DNA of 64,000 nt from Bifidobacterium sp. ESL0690 (GCF_029392315.1 NZ_CP113939.1:310001-374000); one strand, 5' to 3'. Positions 44,336-54,459 are shown, counted from the stretch's first letter. Made by a program: numbers and translations. The notes: generated by a model not told the origin, from the sequence alone.

Positions 44336-44373
44336 AAAAACAAAAATCCGCAAAACCTTGCGATTCTGCGGAT
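44336..44373 (-). terminator. Terminator of tRNA-Lys
   Basis: On the minus strand ATCCGCA pairs with TGCGGAT across a 14-nt loop, followed by TTTTGTTTTT; it begins 9 nt past the tRNA 3' end. Confidence 0.8.
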
Positions 44374-44381
44374 ATTATCTG

Positions 44382-44455
44382 TGCCCCCACGGGGATTCGA
44401 ACCCCGGACACGCTGATTAAGAGTCAGCTGCTCTAACCAGCTGAGCTATAGGGGC
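44382..44455 (-). tRNA. tRNA-Lys (anticodon CUU)
   Basis: A 74-nt cloverleaf on the minus strand: acceptor GCCCCTA/TGGGGGC with discriminator A, D-arm GCTC-AGCTGGTTA-GAGC, anticodon stem CTGA/TCAG with loop CTCTTAA (anticodon CTT, reads AAG), variable GTGTC, and T-arm CGGGG-TTCGAAT-CCCCG. No encoded CCA. The 7-, 4-, 5- and 5-bp stems are intact. Confidence 0.98.
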
Positions 44456-45055
44456 GCTGGTCTAAAACTACAAGAGCCAAGAGAACAGTATACATATGCT
44501 TCCCGTATTGTGCAAGGCGGTGTGTCGCCTGTTAAGTGGCGGATCTGTCGAGCTGGTCCTGATTCTCCGAACTTGGGTTCACACTCTGCTTTTTCCTGGC
44601 CAGTGCATTAAGTCTCCGAATCCGCGATTATTTGTTGTAAGAACGTTTGCCGTATTTTGCGCAATAATTTCGCCTCTGGCTAGTTTCATGGTAATCGAAT
44701 AAGCATTTTCTTGGACGTATGGCAGTTCTTTTCCTGATTTTGGAACAATGCCCGCGGTATTCGGAATTTCTCTAACTGGTTTATTGGCGGAGAATAGCTA
44801 TTAATTACGACGATAATAATAAAATTATCGATTTAAAACGTGATTTTAGTAACAAAATATTTAAGAAACGTAAAGAATTGTCAAAATTGGAATGTCGTTA
44901 TCATTCGGTGGGTTACACTTCTAATTATCGGATATGGATAAGTTCAACGTTTCGAACTTATTATTTTCGAGAGATGACTAAGAACGATAGATGTTCTGTG
45001 CCTGAGCCACATGGCTGTGTGAAGGCACGTTCGTCGTACTTGAGGAGGAAGAATA
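44456..45055. other. A+T-rich 600-bp gap upstream of the glycerol facilitator gene
   Basis: No protein-like reading frame. The stretch 44800-44900 is very A+T-rich (TTACGACGATAATAATAAAATTATC and similar), in contrast with the GC-rich surroundings. It should contain the facilitator promoter and perhaps a long leader. Nothing else is recognised. Confidence 0.5.
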
Positions 45056-45796
45056 ATGGATCCCACTCTATGGACAAAGTTAGCGGCTGAATTCATAGGA
45101 ACGGCGTTCCTGATGGTTTTCGGCAATGGAGCGGTGGCCAACACCGAACTCAAGGGCACGAAAGGCCATGGTACCGGCTGGCTCAACATAGCGATGGGCT
45201 ACGGTTTCGGCGTCATGTTCCCGGTTATGATGATCGGTTCTGTCTCGGGCGCGCACATCAACCCGGCCATGACCATCGGCCAGGCTGTCAACGGCCTTTT
45301 CCCATGGAACGAAGTCGCGCCTTATATCGTCGCGCAGCTGCTTGGTGCGGCCGTCGGCCAGCTGATTATCTATTTCACCTATCTTCCATATTACAAAATG
45401 GAAACCAGCCCTGACGCCATCTTTGCAACGTTCAGCACCACCGAGGCTTCCAACAATAAAATCGTCTACTTCCTCAACGAGCTCTTCGGCACCCTTGTCC
45501 TCGTGCTTGGCGCGCTGTGCATGCTTTCCCTGCCTTGGGGCAAGAAGGACCCAGCCGCCGCGGCCATCGTCGTCGGCCTTATCGTCTGGGGTCTTGTGGT
45601 CTCCATGGGCGGCTCCACTGGCCCTGGCCTGAACCCGGCTCGTGACCTTGTGCCTCGTTTCCTGCACTGGATCCTTCCGATTCCCAACAAGGGTACTTCC
45701 CGCTGGGGCGAGGCTTGGATTCCGGTTGTGGCCCCGATCATCGGTGCCATCATTGGTGCATGGATTTTCAAGTTCTGCTTCGGCTATCTGGCATAG
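45056..45796 (+). CDS. glpF: Glycerol facilitator / aquaglyceroporin (MIP family)
   Basis: 246 residues; ATG after GAGGAGGAAGAATA. Both half-helix motifs are present: SGAHINPAMTIGQAV and GPGLNPARDLVPR. The Asp after the second NPAR and the overall 246-residue length point to the glycerol-conducting branch rather than water-only aquaporins. Six TM segments are visible, starting LAAEFIGTAFLMVFGNGAVAN and ending VVAPIIGAIIGAWIFKFCF. It allows passive flux of glycerol and small polyols. No glpK or glpD gene is adjacent. A terminator follows at 45885-45923. Confidence 0.95.
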   Translation: MDPTLWTKLAAEFIGTAFLMVFGNGAVANTELKGTKGHGTGWLNIAMGYGFGVMFPVMMIGSVSGAHINPAMTIGQAVNGLFPWNEVAPYIVAQLLGAAVGQLIIYFTYLPYYKMETSPDAIFATFSTTEASNNKIVYFLNELFGTLVLVLGALCMLSLPWGKKDPAAAAIVVGLIVWGLVVSMGGSTGPGLNPARDLVPRFLHWILPIPNKGTSRWGEAWIPVVAPIIGAIIGAWIFKFCFGYLA

Positions 45797-45884
45797 TATG
45801 TGTGAAGTTATCGAATTGCAATAATGAGCTTTTGCTGGTTGCCAGGTTTTTAGGTTTCTGGCGTTGCGTTCGTTGCCAACAGTG

Positions 45885-45923
45885 ATGGCGCGGTCTGTGA
45901 TTTCGCAGGCCGTGCCATTTTTA
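45885..45923 (+). terminator. Terminator of glpF
   Basis: ATGGCGCGGTCTG pairs with CAGGCCGTGCCAT (with small bulges) over a TGATTTCG loop, followed by TTTTTA; about 90 nt past the stop codon. Confidence 0.85.
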
Positions 45924-45976
45924 TGATTTTGGGTGCAGCACCACATCAAACTTTGTGCTTGTTTTGTGCTCGGCGG

Positions 45977-46025
45977 GCGTGTGGACGGAAAACAAGAAAA
46001 CATCTCCAACTTTCCGTCTACACGC
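45977..46025. repeat. 49-nt palindromic unit upstream of the DUF3152 gene
   Basis: Arms GCGTGTGGACGGAAA and TTTCCGTCTACACGC, 15 nt with one G/A mismatch (a G.U pair in RNA), around a 19-nt loop. Same size and layout as the other palindromes in the window, but with different arms. The rest of 45924-46278 shows no gene. Confidence 0.65.
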
Positions 46026-46278
46026 TCCGGTTCTTCGTCAAGCTTTGTGTTTGGTTTCCGCCTGGTTCCGCGTCCAGCTTGGGACCTGTGAATAACGGAA
46101 ATAGGTCTATCGCAAAGTGAAGAGAAGCGGAGATCGCTTTATTGCAAAGTGCGGATACGCGGAAATCCCATATCGAAAATTTACGGTAAAGATGAACATT
46201 GAGACTTGCAAATTTTGCTCGTCATCAAGAATCTCTATTATTGAGCCATAACGATTGAAGCCTGAGGCAGGAGACAAT

Positions 46279-47508
46279 GTGAAACGTGGGGGACGGCCAG
46301 ACTCGGGGTCTTCGTGCGGCAAAAAGCCGGCGGGGAAGTCGTCGTCGAACGCTGTGGGCCGCCGAATCGGCAAAGTGGTTCGGGCTTTCATACGTCGACT
46401 CGGCCAGATTCTGCTTGCTGCCGTTCGCGGGTTCAACCACGGCGTGCGGCGCGGGTTGCGTGTGTTTCGTCATTTTTTGGGATTGAGCGGGCCGAAAACC
46501 GCTCATAACACACACACTCGGGCGGCTGAGGATTCCTCGTCCCCACGCAAGGCCGCTCATGGTTTTCAGGATTCACGGGCAACCAGTCCTTTGCCGGATC
46601 CCGCGATTTCGCAAGGTTTTATCGGTGCCGTGTTGAAAGATGACGATGCTCAAGATTCTCAGCGAGGTAACAGCTCGAGAGGCAGAGCCGGCAGCACTTC
46701 GAGGACGCGACGCGCGATAAAATCCATATATCTCGTTCGTCGTGTCGCTGTGGCGGTGGTGGCGCTGGTGGTGGTCATTGCCGTCGTTTTCGGCTGCAGA
46801 GCGGTGATTTCGGCCGTTGACCATAACGATTCCGCAACGCGGCAAGATACGTCCTCTGCTTCCTGGCAAGCTAAGCAAGCGGGGCGCAACGGCAAGAGCA
46901 AACCTCCGAAACCTGACCTCAAAAAGGCAACCGCTCGCAAGCCGCTGACCGACCAAAGCCGTGCCTCGATTCTCGCGACCGCGCAGAAAACCGCCGCAGC
47001 GAGCGGCAAACCGGCCCACCAGTATTCGTATTGTGTGAGCACCAAGGGTGACGTAGGCGGTACTAAAGTCCAACAGGAATTCGAAAACAGTATTTTCCGT
47101 ACCCTCAACGACCCGCGCGGATGGCCGCGTGCCGGCGCGAGCTTTACGTACAGTGCCGACTCGAGCAATTGCGATTTCGTGATTTATCTTTCGCAGCCCT
47201 CTCTGATGACGACGTTCTCAGGCGATTGTTCCGACGAATACAGCTGTCGGGTGGGCGACGACGTCATCATCAACGAAGACCGCTGGAACGGCGCGACGCC
47301 GCAGATGCTGAAGGCCGGAATGTCGCTCGACCGTTACCGCGTCATGGTCATCAACCACGAGGTCGGCCACCGGCTCGGGCATATCGACAACGAGCCTTCG
47401 TGCCCCGCGCCCAACGCTCTCGCGCCTCTGATGCAGGAACAATCGATGAGCCTGCGCGGCTGCAAGCCCAACGAATGGCCGACGGATTCCGAGCTCTGGA
47501 TTCAATGA
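46279..47508 (+). CDS. DUF3152 protein: membrane-anchored metallopeptidase-like
   Basis: 409 residues from GTG 46279, preceded by AGGAG; an upstream TTG at 46255 would include the ribosome site and is rejected. A basic, Arg-rich cytosolic part (residues 1-160) precedes one TM ([21 protein letters not shown]). A polar linker leads to the DUF3152 domain (about 240-409): [39 protein letters not shown], and [44 protein letters not shown]. The HExxHxxGH zinc motif (HEVGHRLGH) indicates a metzincin-like protease facing outside. Family members are actinobacterial and uncharacterised. The last codons overlap gluQ (ATGA), suggesting coupled translation. Confidence 0.9.
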   Translation: MKRGGRPDSGSSCGKKPAGKSSSNAVGRRIGKVVRAFIRRLGQILLAAVRGFNHGVRRGLRVFRHFLGLSGPKTAHNTHTRAAEDSSSPRKAAHGFQDSRATSPLPDPAISQGFIGAVLKDDDAQDSQRGNSSRGRAGSTSRTRRAIKSIYLVRRVAVAVVALVVVIAVVFGCRAVISAVDHNDSATRQDTSSASWQAKQAGRNGKSKPPKPDLKKATARKPLTDQSRASILATAQKTAAASGKPAHQYSYCVSTKGDVGGTKVQQEFENSIFRTLNDPRGWPRAGASFTYSADSSNCDFVIYLSQPSLMTTFSGDCSDEYSCRVGDDVIINEDRWNGATPQMLKAGMSLDRYRVMVINHEVGHRLGHIDNEPSCPAPNALAPLMQEQSMSLRGCKPNEWPTDSELWIQ

Positions 47509-48725
47509 TCAGGGGAAGTGCGGATGAACAGCTTGAGCTGTTACGTGCCGTGCGGAATGACGAGATTGCCTCTGCTGGTGAATCGTCGGTTGCCGAAATG
47601 TCTGTGGCTGGGCAAAGTCTGAAGGTCGGGCGTTTCGCTCCTACTCCTTCGGGCCGCATGCATATTGGCAACGTCTACGCGATGCTGGCGGCCTGGCTTT
47701 CAGCTCATGCCGGGGATGGTTCGGGCGACGGTGGTTCCCAGGCTGGTTTGGAAGGGAAACAAGGCAAAGTCCTATTGCGCATTGAGGACGTTGACGGACC
47801 GCGCGCGCTCAAGGATGCCGACGAATGGATCATGGACGACTTGCATTGGCTCGGGCTGGATTGGGACGGCGAGCCGGCTTATCAGTCACAGCGCACGGAA
47901 ATCTACGAGGAAGCGTTGCGCTCGCTGGAATCCGTGAGTCTGGATGACTTTCCGCTGGTATATCCGTGTTTCTGTTCGCGAGCCGATTTACGCGCGGCCT
48001 CGGCCCCGCAGGAAGGTGACCGGTTCCTGATTTACCCCGGAACGTGCCGGAAGTTGCTGACCGAGCATCCTGACGAGGTACGCTCGCGGCTTGAGGCCGG
48101 CCAGCGTCATTCGTGGCGTATAACAGTCCCGGAAGAAGGTGCGCGCGGCAGCGTGGTTACGTTCGATGACCGCATATTCGCCAGGCAATGTTTCGACTTG
48201 CCCCGCGAAGTCGGCGACACCGTGATTCGCCGTTCCGATGGCATCTTCTCCTACCAGCTCGCGGTAGTAGTTGATGACCTGTTGATGGGCGTCAACGATA
48301 TCGTGCGTGGCCGTGATTTGCTGCGTTCCACGGCCTTGCAGATTTGGATTCGGCAAGCGTTGGTTGCATCCGGTTTCGCCAAAAAATATGGAATCGAACG
48401 AATTGATGGTCCCACGTATGCTCACCTGCCGTTGATCGATGATCCGACCGGGGTGCGCTTGGCCAAACGCAAGCGTTCGCTGGATATCGGCTCCTTGCGA
48501 TCGGATGGAGTCAACCCAGAGCAGATTATCGGATATTGTGCATGGCTGCTTGGCATCCGCGGACCACGCAATGTCCACATGCCGGACGCTACCGGACCGG
48601 TTTCGATGAGTGCGCGGGAGGCCTTGGAATGCTTCACTTGGGACGATATTCGTGCGGACAAGTCCGACCGCATTCTTGCAGCCAATTGGGCAAGCGAATT
48701 GACAGGTACAAAACCGACAGTGTAG
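47505..48725 (+). CDS. gluQ: Glutamyl-Q tRNA(Asp) synthetase
   Basis: 406 residues; ATG overlaps the stop codon of the preceding gene. It attaches glutamate to queuosine in tRNA(Asp) and lacks the anticodon-binding half of GluRS. The HIGH-like motif is [18 protein letters not shown], then [11 protein letters not shown]. The zinc module [27 protein letters not shown] shows the C-x-C...Y-x-x-x-C pattern of this family. The KMSKS-like loop is [11 protein letters not shown]. It is longer than the E. coli protein (about 300) because of an N-terminal extension of about 40 residues, a Gly/Ser insert and an extended C-terminus. Queuosine-synthesis genes are not in the window. Followed directly by the trp T-box leader. 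Confidence 0.92.
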   Translation: MIRGSADEQLELLRAVRNDEIASAGESSVAEMSVAGQSLKVGRFAPTPSGRMHIGNVYAMLAAWLSAHAGDGSGDGGSQAGLEGKQGKVLLRIEDVDGPRALKDADEWIMDDLHWLGLDWDGEPAYQSQRTEIYEEALRSLESVSLDDFPLVYPCFCSRADLRAASAPQEGDRFLIYPGTCRKLLTEHPDEVRSRLEAGQRHSWRITVPEEGARGSVVTFDDRIFARQCFDLPREVGDTVIRRSDGIFSYQLAVVVDDLLMGVNDIVRGRDLLRSTALQIWIRQALVASGFAKKYGIERIDGPTYAHLPLIDDPTGVRLAKRKRSLDIGSLRSDGVNPEQIIGYCAWLLGIRGPRNVHMPDATGPVSMSAREALECFTWDDIRADKSDRILAANWASELTGTKPTV

Positions 48726-48757
48726 TCTAAGCAACAATAATTAAAAATGCTACAAAC

Positions 48758-49024
48758 CGATGAAGCGGGGAAGTAGACGGAAACGCGCGAGGAGCGAGCC
48801 CGGGATGGTGAGAGCCGGGACGAGATGCGAACCGTTGAGTGGGCCGCTGAGGGCGCACCGATTGGCCGGATGGATTTCGACTATGAGGCTGCGACGTAAG
48901 GCATACGTCAGTTGCCGGAGACGTGTTGGCGTCTCAAGTGCACGGGAGACCGTGAACCAAGGTGGCACCGCGGGCATATATCGCTCGTCCTTGGCTGTAA
49001 TTGACAGCTGGGACGGGCTTTTTT
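48758..49024 (+). promoter_or_regulatory. T-box leader (tRNA-Trp sensing) of the trp operon
   Basis: The T-box consensus AAGGTGGCACCGCGGG is at 48959-48974. Stem I occupies about 48760-48870 with its distal part GCCCGGG-ATGGTGAGAG-CCGGG. The specifier region reads GAG-TGG-GCC, giving Trp codon UGG at 48840-48842. The antiterminator competes with a terminator: GCTCGTCC (48983-48990) pairs with GGACGGGC (49011-49018), followed by six T (49019-49024). Uncharged tRNA-Trp pairing with UGG and with the GGCA of the T-box should stabilise the antiterminator and let transcription enter trpE. This is a transcriptional T-box. Confidence 0.93.
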
Positions 49025-49061
49025 GGTCCCAAAATGAGGCGAAAGTCTCTGGGAGGTGCCC

Positions 49062-50654
49062 ATGATGACCATGAGTACGGATGCTACGGCGGGCTCGGGC
49101 TTGGGTTCTGGCGCGGTCGTTCGCGGCGCTGCGGACGAAAGCCGGTACGTGGGTATTCGGCCGACGCTTGACGAAGTGCGTGAATTGGCCAAGTCCGGCA
49201 AATACCGCCGTATTCCGGTGATGCGTGAGCTGCTCGCCGATCGCCTGACCACCATTGAGGCCATGCGCCGGGTGCGTGCCGCCTCCAATCATTGCTTCCT
49301 GCTGGAAAGCGCCGAAGCCGACCAGCGCATGGGGCGCTACAGCTTCCTCGGATTCGCGCCGACGCTCGAACTGACCTGCAAGGCCGGTAACTTGACCATC
49401 AAGCGGGTTGCTCCTGCAGGTTCGAACGCCGATGATGTCGTGGTCGAACACAAGCACGTCGACCATCCAAGCGAGGCGATCCGCAAGGTGCTCGCCCAGT
49501 ATTCAAGCCCGCGTCTCGAAGGCTTCCCGCCATTCGCCGGCGGCTTGGTCGGCTATTTCTCCTTCGGTTATCTCGCCTACGCCGAGCCGACATTGCGACA
49601 GGAAACCCGTGACCCGAAGGCGTTGCCCGATGTCGATCTGATGCTCTTCGACCAGCTCATTTCCTTCGATTCCTACCGCCAGCGCCTCCAGCTCATCGCC
49701 GGCGTCGACACCAGCGATGTGGACGCTTCCTACGAGCGCGCGGTGGCTCAAATCGAGCAGATGCAAGAGATTTTGGACCATGGCAAGCGCTACGACTTCA
49801 AGCCGCTGGAACTTGACGGCGAGCTGGAGCTGACGCTTAACCGCGAGCAATACGGTTCGATGATTAGGAAAGCCAAGGAACACATCTACGCCGGCGACAT
49901 CTTCCAGGTCGTGCTTTCCAACCCCAGCGTCGCTTCGGCTTCCGGCAGCCTCTTCGATGCCTACCGATTGATGCGGGCTGAAAATCCGAGCCCGTACATG
50001 GTCTTTATGTCCAGCGATGACATCGAAATCGCCGCCGCCTCACCCGAGACGTTGGTGCGGCTCGAAGACGGCAAGCTCCTGACCTATCCGCTCGCCGGAA
50101 CCCGCCCGCGCGGCGCGACGCCTGAAGAAGACAAACTTGTCGAGCAGGACCTCTTGAGTGACGAAAAGGAATTGGCCGAGCACAATATGCTGGTCGACCT
50201 CGGACGCAATGATATCGGCCGCGTTTCCAAGCTTGGCAGTGTCGAAGTGGAGCGGTTGCACGATATTCTGCGCTTTTCGCATGTAATGCATATTGGTTCC
50301 ACGGTTGCCGGACAACTTGCGGATGGCAAGGATGCGCTGGATGTCATTGACGCTGTCTTGCCGGCTGGAACGCTTTCTGGAGCGCCGAAAATCCGTGCCT
50401 GCCAGATTATCGCGGAACTCGAGGATTCCCCGCGCGACATCTATGGCGGGGCCATCGGCTACCTCGACTTCTCCGGCAACCTCGACATCTGCATCGGCAT
50501 CCGCCTGGCCTTCAAGCACAACGGCAAGGTCTGCGTGCAATCCGGTGCGGGCATCGTCGCCGATTCCAACCCCGACAAGGAATTCGAGGAATGCCGCAAC
50601 AAGGCGCTCGCCGTCGTGGACGCCATCAACGAAGCGAACGGAGGTATCGCATGA
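49062..50654 (+). CDS. trpE: Anthranilate synthase component I
   Basis: 530 residues from ATG 49062, preceded by GGGAGG; an in-frame GTG at 49056 overlaps the ribosome site. It converts chorismate and ammonia to anthranilate. The N-terminal feedback-binding motif is HCFLLESAEADQRMGRYSFLGF (LLES element for Trp binding). The catalytic half has HIYAGDIFQVVLSNPSV, ASPETLVRLEDGKLLTYPLAGTRPRG, ELAEHNMLVDLGRNDIGRVSKLGSVEV, LPAGTLSGAPKIRACQIIAELEDSPRDIYGGAIGYL and GAGIVADSNPDKEFEECRNKA. Its stop overlaps the trpG start (ATGA). Confidence 0.98.
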   Translation: MMTMSTDATAGSGLGSGAVVRGAADESRYVGIRPTLDEVRELAKSGKYRRIPVMRELLADRLTTIEAMRRVRAASNHCFLLESAEADQRMGRYSFLGFAPTLELTCKAGNLTIKRVAPAGSNADDVVVEHKHVDHPSEAIRKVLAQYSSPRLEGFPPFAGGLVGYFSFGYLAYAEPTLRQETRDPKALPDVDLMLFDQLISFDSYRQRLQLIAGVDTSDVDASYERAVAQIEQMQEILDHGKRYDFKPLELDGELELTLNREQYGSMIRKAKEHIYAGDIFQVVLSNPSVASASGSLFDAYRLMRAENPSPYMVFMSSDDIEIAAASPETLVRLEDGKLLTYPLAGTRPRGATPEEDKLVEQDLLSDEKELAEHNMLVDLGRNDIGRVSKLGSVEVERLHDILRFSHVMHIGSTVAGQLADGKDALDVIDAVLPAGTLSGAPKIRACQIIAELEDSPRDIYGGAIGYLDFSGNLDICIGIRLAFKHNGKVCVQSGAGIVADSNPDKEFEECRNKALAVVDAINEANGGIA

Positions 50655-51238
50655 TTACCATCGTCGACAACTACGACAGCTTCTCCTACAACCTCTACCA
50701 GCTCATCGGCTCCATCGAACCGGACGTCAACGTGGTGCGCAACGACGATCTAGACGTGGCTGGCTTGGCCGCGTTGGGTTCCGACGGCATCGTGCTTTCG
50801 CCCGGGCCCGGCAAGCCTGCCGACGCCGGTATCTGCGAAGACGTGGTACGTGAGCTTTCCGGAACAGTGCCGATTCTGGGTGTCTGCCTTGGTCACCAGG
50901 CCATCTGCGAGGCGCTGGGTGGCAAGGTCGTTCCCGCCGCGGAACTGATGCACGGGAAGGCCTCACCGGTCGAACTCGACAATGATTGCCCACTCTTCGC
51001 TGGGATGCCTTCGCGGATTCAAGCCGCGCGCTACCACTCGCTGGAAGCCGACAAGGCGACATTGCCGGATACGTTGCGCGTCGTCGCTCGCACGGCCGAT
51101 TCGGACGAAATCATGGCCGTCCAGCACGTCACGGACCCGATGTTCGGCGTCCAGTTCCACCCCGAAAGTATCCTGACGCCGCTGGGCAAAGATATTCTCA
51201 AGAATTTCATCGGTGTTGTCGAAAGGTTCGGCAATTGA
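50651..51238 (+). CDS. trpG: Anthranilate synthase component II (glutamine amidotransferase)
   Basis: 195 residues from ATG 50651, overlapping trpE by 4 bp. A class I amidotransferase supplying NH3 to TrpE: MITIVDNYDSFSYNLYQL, VLSPGPGKPADAG, nucleophile Cys in GVCLGHQAICEALGG, and the catalytic His-Glu in FGVQFHPESILTP. Not fused to trpD, unlike in enteric bacteria. Given its operon place it is trpG rather than pabA. Confidence 0.97.
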   Translation: MITIVDNYDSFSYNLYQLIGSIEPDVNVVRNDDLDVAGLAALGSDGIVLSPGPGKPADAGICEDVVRELSGTVPILGVCLGHQAICEALGGKVVPAAELMHGKASPVELDNDCPLFAGMPSRIQAARYHSLEADKATLPDTLRVVARTADSDEIMAVQHVTDPMFGVQFHPESILTPLGKDILKNFIGVVERFGN

Positions 51239-51323
51239 CCTTATCTCTATGACTTTTCATTTCAAGCAATTATCAAATCGAAACAATAATTATTAACCAA
51301 TAAATCACAAGGAAGTAATAACA

Positions 51324-52370
51324 ATGATCAGTGAAGCAATCGTCAAAATCGTCAACAAGCATGACCTCACCTACGACGAGGCCTACCAGGCCATGAAGGA
51401 AATCATGGGCGGCAAATCGACGCCGACCCAGAACGCAGCGTTCCTCGCGGCGCTTTCCACCAAGTCGACCAAGGCCGAGACCATCGACGAAATCGCGGGC
51501 TGTGCCGCGGCCATGCGTGAACTGGCCACCCCCGTTCCGCACCCCGGCATCGAGACGCTCGACATCGTCGGCACCGGCGGCGACGGCGCCAACACCTTCA
51601 ACATCTCCACCACCGCGGCCCTGATTTCGGCGGCCGCCGGAGCCAAGGTCACCAAGCATGGCAACCGTGCGGCCAGCTCGCAATGCGGAACCGCCGACTG
51701 CCTCGAAGCCCTCGGTGCGAACATTTCGCTTTCGCCAGAAGAGGCGGTCGACCTGCTCAAGAAGGACAACTTCACCTTCCTCTTCGCCCAGCGCTACCAC
51801 ACCGCGATGCGCTACGTCGGCCCGATCCGCAAGGAGCTTGGCTTCCGCACCGTTTTCAACATCCTCGGGCCACTGACCAACCCAGCCCGCCCCGAATACT
51901 TCCTGCTCGGTGTCTACGACGAATATCTTGTGGAGCCCATCGCTCACGTGCTCGAAAGCCTCGGCGTCAAGCGTGCCCTGGTCGTCTACGGCCGCGACAA
52001 GATGGACGAAGTCTCACTTTCCGCCGAAACAGCGGCCTGCGAGCTGCGCGACGGCGAGTACCTTCCGATGACGTTGACTCCCGAAGAGTTCGGCTTGACC
52101 CGTTGTGAGAAGAAGGATTTGCTCGGCGGCACCCCGCCACAGAACGCCGAAATCACCCGCGCCATTCTGGGCGGCAAAGAAACCGGCCCGAAGCTCGAGG
52201 CTGCGCTGTTCAATGCCGCTTGCGCGCTCTATGTTTCCGGCGTCGCCTCGTCGATTGGCGAAGGCGTGGAAATCGCTCGTGAACAGATTGCCTCAGGTGC
52301 CGCGATGAAGACGCTCGACGAGTTCGTCGCCGGTTCGCAGGCGTTCGCCAAGGCCGACGCTGAAAAGTAA
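51324..52370 (+). CDS. trpD: Anthranilate phosphoribosyltransferase
   Basis: 348 residues. It joins anthranilate to [24 protein letters not shown] and the PRPP-binding [46 protein letters not shown] are diagnostic, followed by [26 protein letters not shown]. Length fits the family. The 85-bp gap after trpG is A+T-rich and may hold a secondary ribosome or promoter site. Confidence 0.98.
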   Translation: MISEAIVKIVNKHDLTYDEAYQAMKEIMGGKSTPTQNAAFLAALSTKSTKAETIDEIAGCAAAMRELATPVPHPGIETLDIVGTGGDGANTFNISTTAALISAAAGAKVTKHGNRAASSQCGTADCLEALGANISLSPEEAVDLLKKDNFTFLFAQRYHTAMRYVGPIRKELGFRTVFNILGPLTNPARPEYFLLGVYDEYLVEPIAHVLESLGVKRALVVYGRDKMDEVSLSAETAACELRDGEYLPMTLTPEEFGLTRCEKKDLLGGTPPQNAEITRAILGGKETGPKLEAALFNAACALYVSGVASSIGEGVEIAREQIASGAAMKTLDEFVAGSQAFAKADAEK

Positions 52371-52476
52371 GGACTGATGAAACGATGGAACATCGTCGCG
52401 AATGTGTCATTGATTGTATGACGCTATTTTGTGACCTTGTGGCTGTCGATACCAACGATAGGAAAGTGCAAAGGTA

Positions 52477-53328
52477 ATGGCTGATTCCGAAAATATCCTG
52501 CAGCGTATTGCCGCCAAGACCCGCGAGCGCGTGGCCGAGGAGAAGGCGCAGACCCCGCAGAACGTGGTGGAGACGCAGACTCGCGAGGTCAATGCGCGCA
52601 AGGTTGCAGCGGGGGAGACCGGCGACGCGGCGTTCCCGTTCGAGCGTGCGCTGAAGGCTCCGGGCATGAGCTTCATCTGCGAGCTCAAGCAGGCCTCGCC
52701 GAGCAAGGGCATCATCGCGCAGGACTATCCCTACCTCGACATCGCCCGCGACTACGAAAAGGCTGGGGCGACGGCCATCAGCTGCCTGACCGAGCCGACG
52801 TGGTTCAAAGGCTCCGACGAGCATCTTCGCCAGGTCGCGGCGGCGGTCGATATTCCGGTGCTGCGCAAGGACTTCATCGTCGACGAATACATGATCTATC
52901 AGGCTCGTGCCTGCGGTGCCTCGGCGGTGCTGCTGATTTGCTCGATTCTCGACGATAAACAGCTTGCGGACTACACCGCGCTCGCCCACGAACTCGGCAT
53001 GAGCGCGCTGGTGGAGGCTTACCAGCCCGACGAGGTGCCGCGTGCCATCGCCGCTGGTGCTCGCGTGGTCGGCGTCAACAACCGTGACCTTCGGACTTTC
53101 GAGGTCGATTTCAACCACAGCATCGAGCTGCGCCCATCCGTTGGACCGGATCGTATTTTCGTTTCCGAGTCCGGCGTCGCCACCCGTGCCGATGTCGAGG
53201 AACTTGAAGCGGCCGGTGTCGACGCGGTGCTGATTGGCGAGACGCTGATGCGTTCGCCTGACAAGACCGCGGCGCTCGCCGAGTTGCGTGGTGGTCCGGC
53301 GAATACTTCGTCTGTGGCTGGGAAATAA
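52477..53328 (+). CDS. trpC: Indole-3-glycerol phosphate synthase
   Basis: 283 residues. It closes CdRP to indole-3-glycerol phosphate. The (beta/alpha)8 barrel shows FICELKQASPSKGIIAQDYPYLDIARDYEKAGATAISCLTEPTWFKGSDEHL, LRKDFIVDEYMIYQARACGASAVLLI, VVGVNNRDLRTFEVD and FVSESGVATRADVEEL. The catalytic Lys/Glu positions are kept. Slightly longer N-terminus than usual. Single-function, not fused to trpF. Confidence 0.97.
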   Translation: MADSENILQRIAAKTRERVAEEKAQTPQNVVETQTREVNARKVAAGETGDAAFPFERALKAPGMSFICELKQASPSKGIIAQDYPYLDIARDYEKAGATAISCLTEPTWFKGSDEHLRQVAAAVDIPVLRKDFIVDEYMIYQARACGASAVLLICSILDDKQLADYTALAHELGMSALVEAYQPDEVPRAIAAGARVVGVNNRDLRTFEVDFNHSIELRPSVGPDRIFVSESGVATRADVEELEAAGVDAVLIGETLMRSPDKTAALAELRGGPANTSSVAGK

Positions 53329-53439
53329 GAGGCACGATGATGAATAAACTGACGGCATCTATTGAGTCTGTTCTTGCTGATTGCAAGTCTGGTGGCTCGT
53401 TCGTCCGCTGTTTATTCGTTGTTGAGAGGAGGTAGCGCG

Positions 53440-54264
53440 ATGAATGATTCGACAGCATCAGCTCGAGCCGCATTTTCGGGATCAGCCGATAATGGTGTGC
53501 CATTTGAAGATGGCGCCATTGTTTCTCGCGCAATTTTGGACGAGGCGCTCTCGGCCGATGGAACTGTGAGCGCAGATGCTGCAAACGCGGATACCCCGAA
53601 CGCTTATAAAATCAAGCTTTGCGGGCTGAAACGCGAGCAGGACATGGACGCGGCGCTCGCGGCCGGTAGCGATGCCGTCGGATTCATCATTGACTTCCCT
53701 AAATCCCATCGTTCGATTTCTCCGGAACGTGTGGTCGAACTGGTCAAATATATGAAGGCTCAGGCCATCGAAACCGGCGTAAAACCACCGGCTGCGGTAG
53801 GGGTGTTCGTCGACCAACCGGCTGAGCGCGTGGCGGAAATCGCGAGCGATGCCGGCCTCGATGTGGTTCAGCTTCACGGCCACGAAGACGAGGATTATCT
53901 TGCCGGACTGCGTGAGCTGGTAAGCGTGCCAATCATGCAGGCGTTCAAGGTGCGTGAGGCGATGGATGTTGCCCAAGCCGTCGCATCATCGGCCGACATG
54001 GTGCTGCTTGACGCGGGCGCGGGCGATGGCAAGACCTTTGACTGGTCATTGGTTCGTGATGTTGCTCGCCCGTTCATGCTGGCCGGTGGCCTCACTCCAG
54101 AGAATGTGGCCGAAGCCATCCTTGCCACGCACCCGTTCGGTGTCGATATGAGTTCGGGTGTCGAAACGGACCGTCTCAAGGATCCAAGCAAGATGTTCGC
54201 CGCCGTCAAAGCGGTACGGAACGTTTCTAGTAATCCGGAAGTGGGTGATGCCGATGATACTTGA
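53440..54264 (+). CDS. trpF: Phosphoribosylanthranilate isomerase with N-terminal extension
   Basis: 274 residues from ATG 53440 (MNDSTASARA), with GAGGAGG upstream. The TrpF barrel starts only near residue 56 (YKIKLCGLKREQDMDAALAAGSDAVGFIIDFPKSHRSIS), and the first 55 residues are an Ala/Asp-rich extension. Catalytic Cys is in KLCGL. PAAVGVFVDQPAERVAEI, DVVQLHGHEDE, LLDAGAGDGKTFDWSL, PFMLAGGLTPENVAEAI and GVDMSSGVET follow, with the conserved Asp in LLDAG and VDMSSGVE. Many actinobacteria have no trpF and use the dual HisA/TrpF enzyme PriA, so a dedicated trpF within a full operon is notable. Confidence 0.95.
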   Translation: MNDSTASARAAFSGSADNGVPFEDGAIVSRAILDEALSADGTVSADAANADTPNAYKIKLCGLKREQDMDAALAAGSDAVGFIIDFPKSHRSISPERVVELVKYMKAQAIETGVKPPAAVGVFVDQPAERVAEIASDAGLDVVQLHGHEDEDYLAGLRELVSVPIMQAFKVREAMDVAQAVASSADMVLLDAGAGDGKTFDWSLVRDVARPFMLAGGLTPENVAEAILATHPFGVDMSSGVETDRLKDPSKMFAAVKAVRNVSSNPEVGDADDT

Positions 54265-54459
54265 CTCGACCACAAGGCTTACAGGTTAGATGTTTCGAAT
54301 AGTACGGAAACCCGCGGTACCGATGATATGTAATACGATAACAAGGTTTACAGGATAGACGCTTCGATACCTCAGCCGCCAAATCCGGTTAGTATCAACG
54401 CTATCAACGACGTAATCAAATAATCCAAAAACCAACTGTATATATTAAGGAGCAATCTC

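Noticed and set aside
44496..45090. Small open frames (44496-44702, 44878-45090) upstream of glpF
   Set aside because: A+T-rich, no ribosome site, no protein-like pattern.
47121..47504. N-terminal 128-residue extension of gluQ
   Set aside because: It overlaps the DUF3152 coding region in another frame; the overlapping ATGA at 47505 is the natural start.
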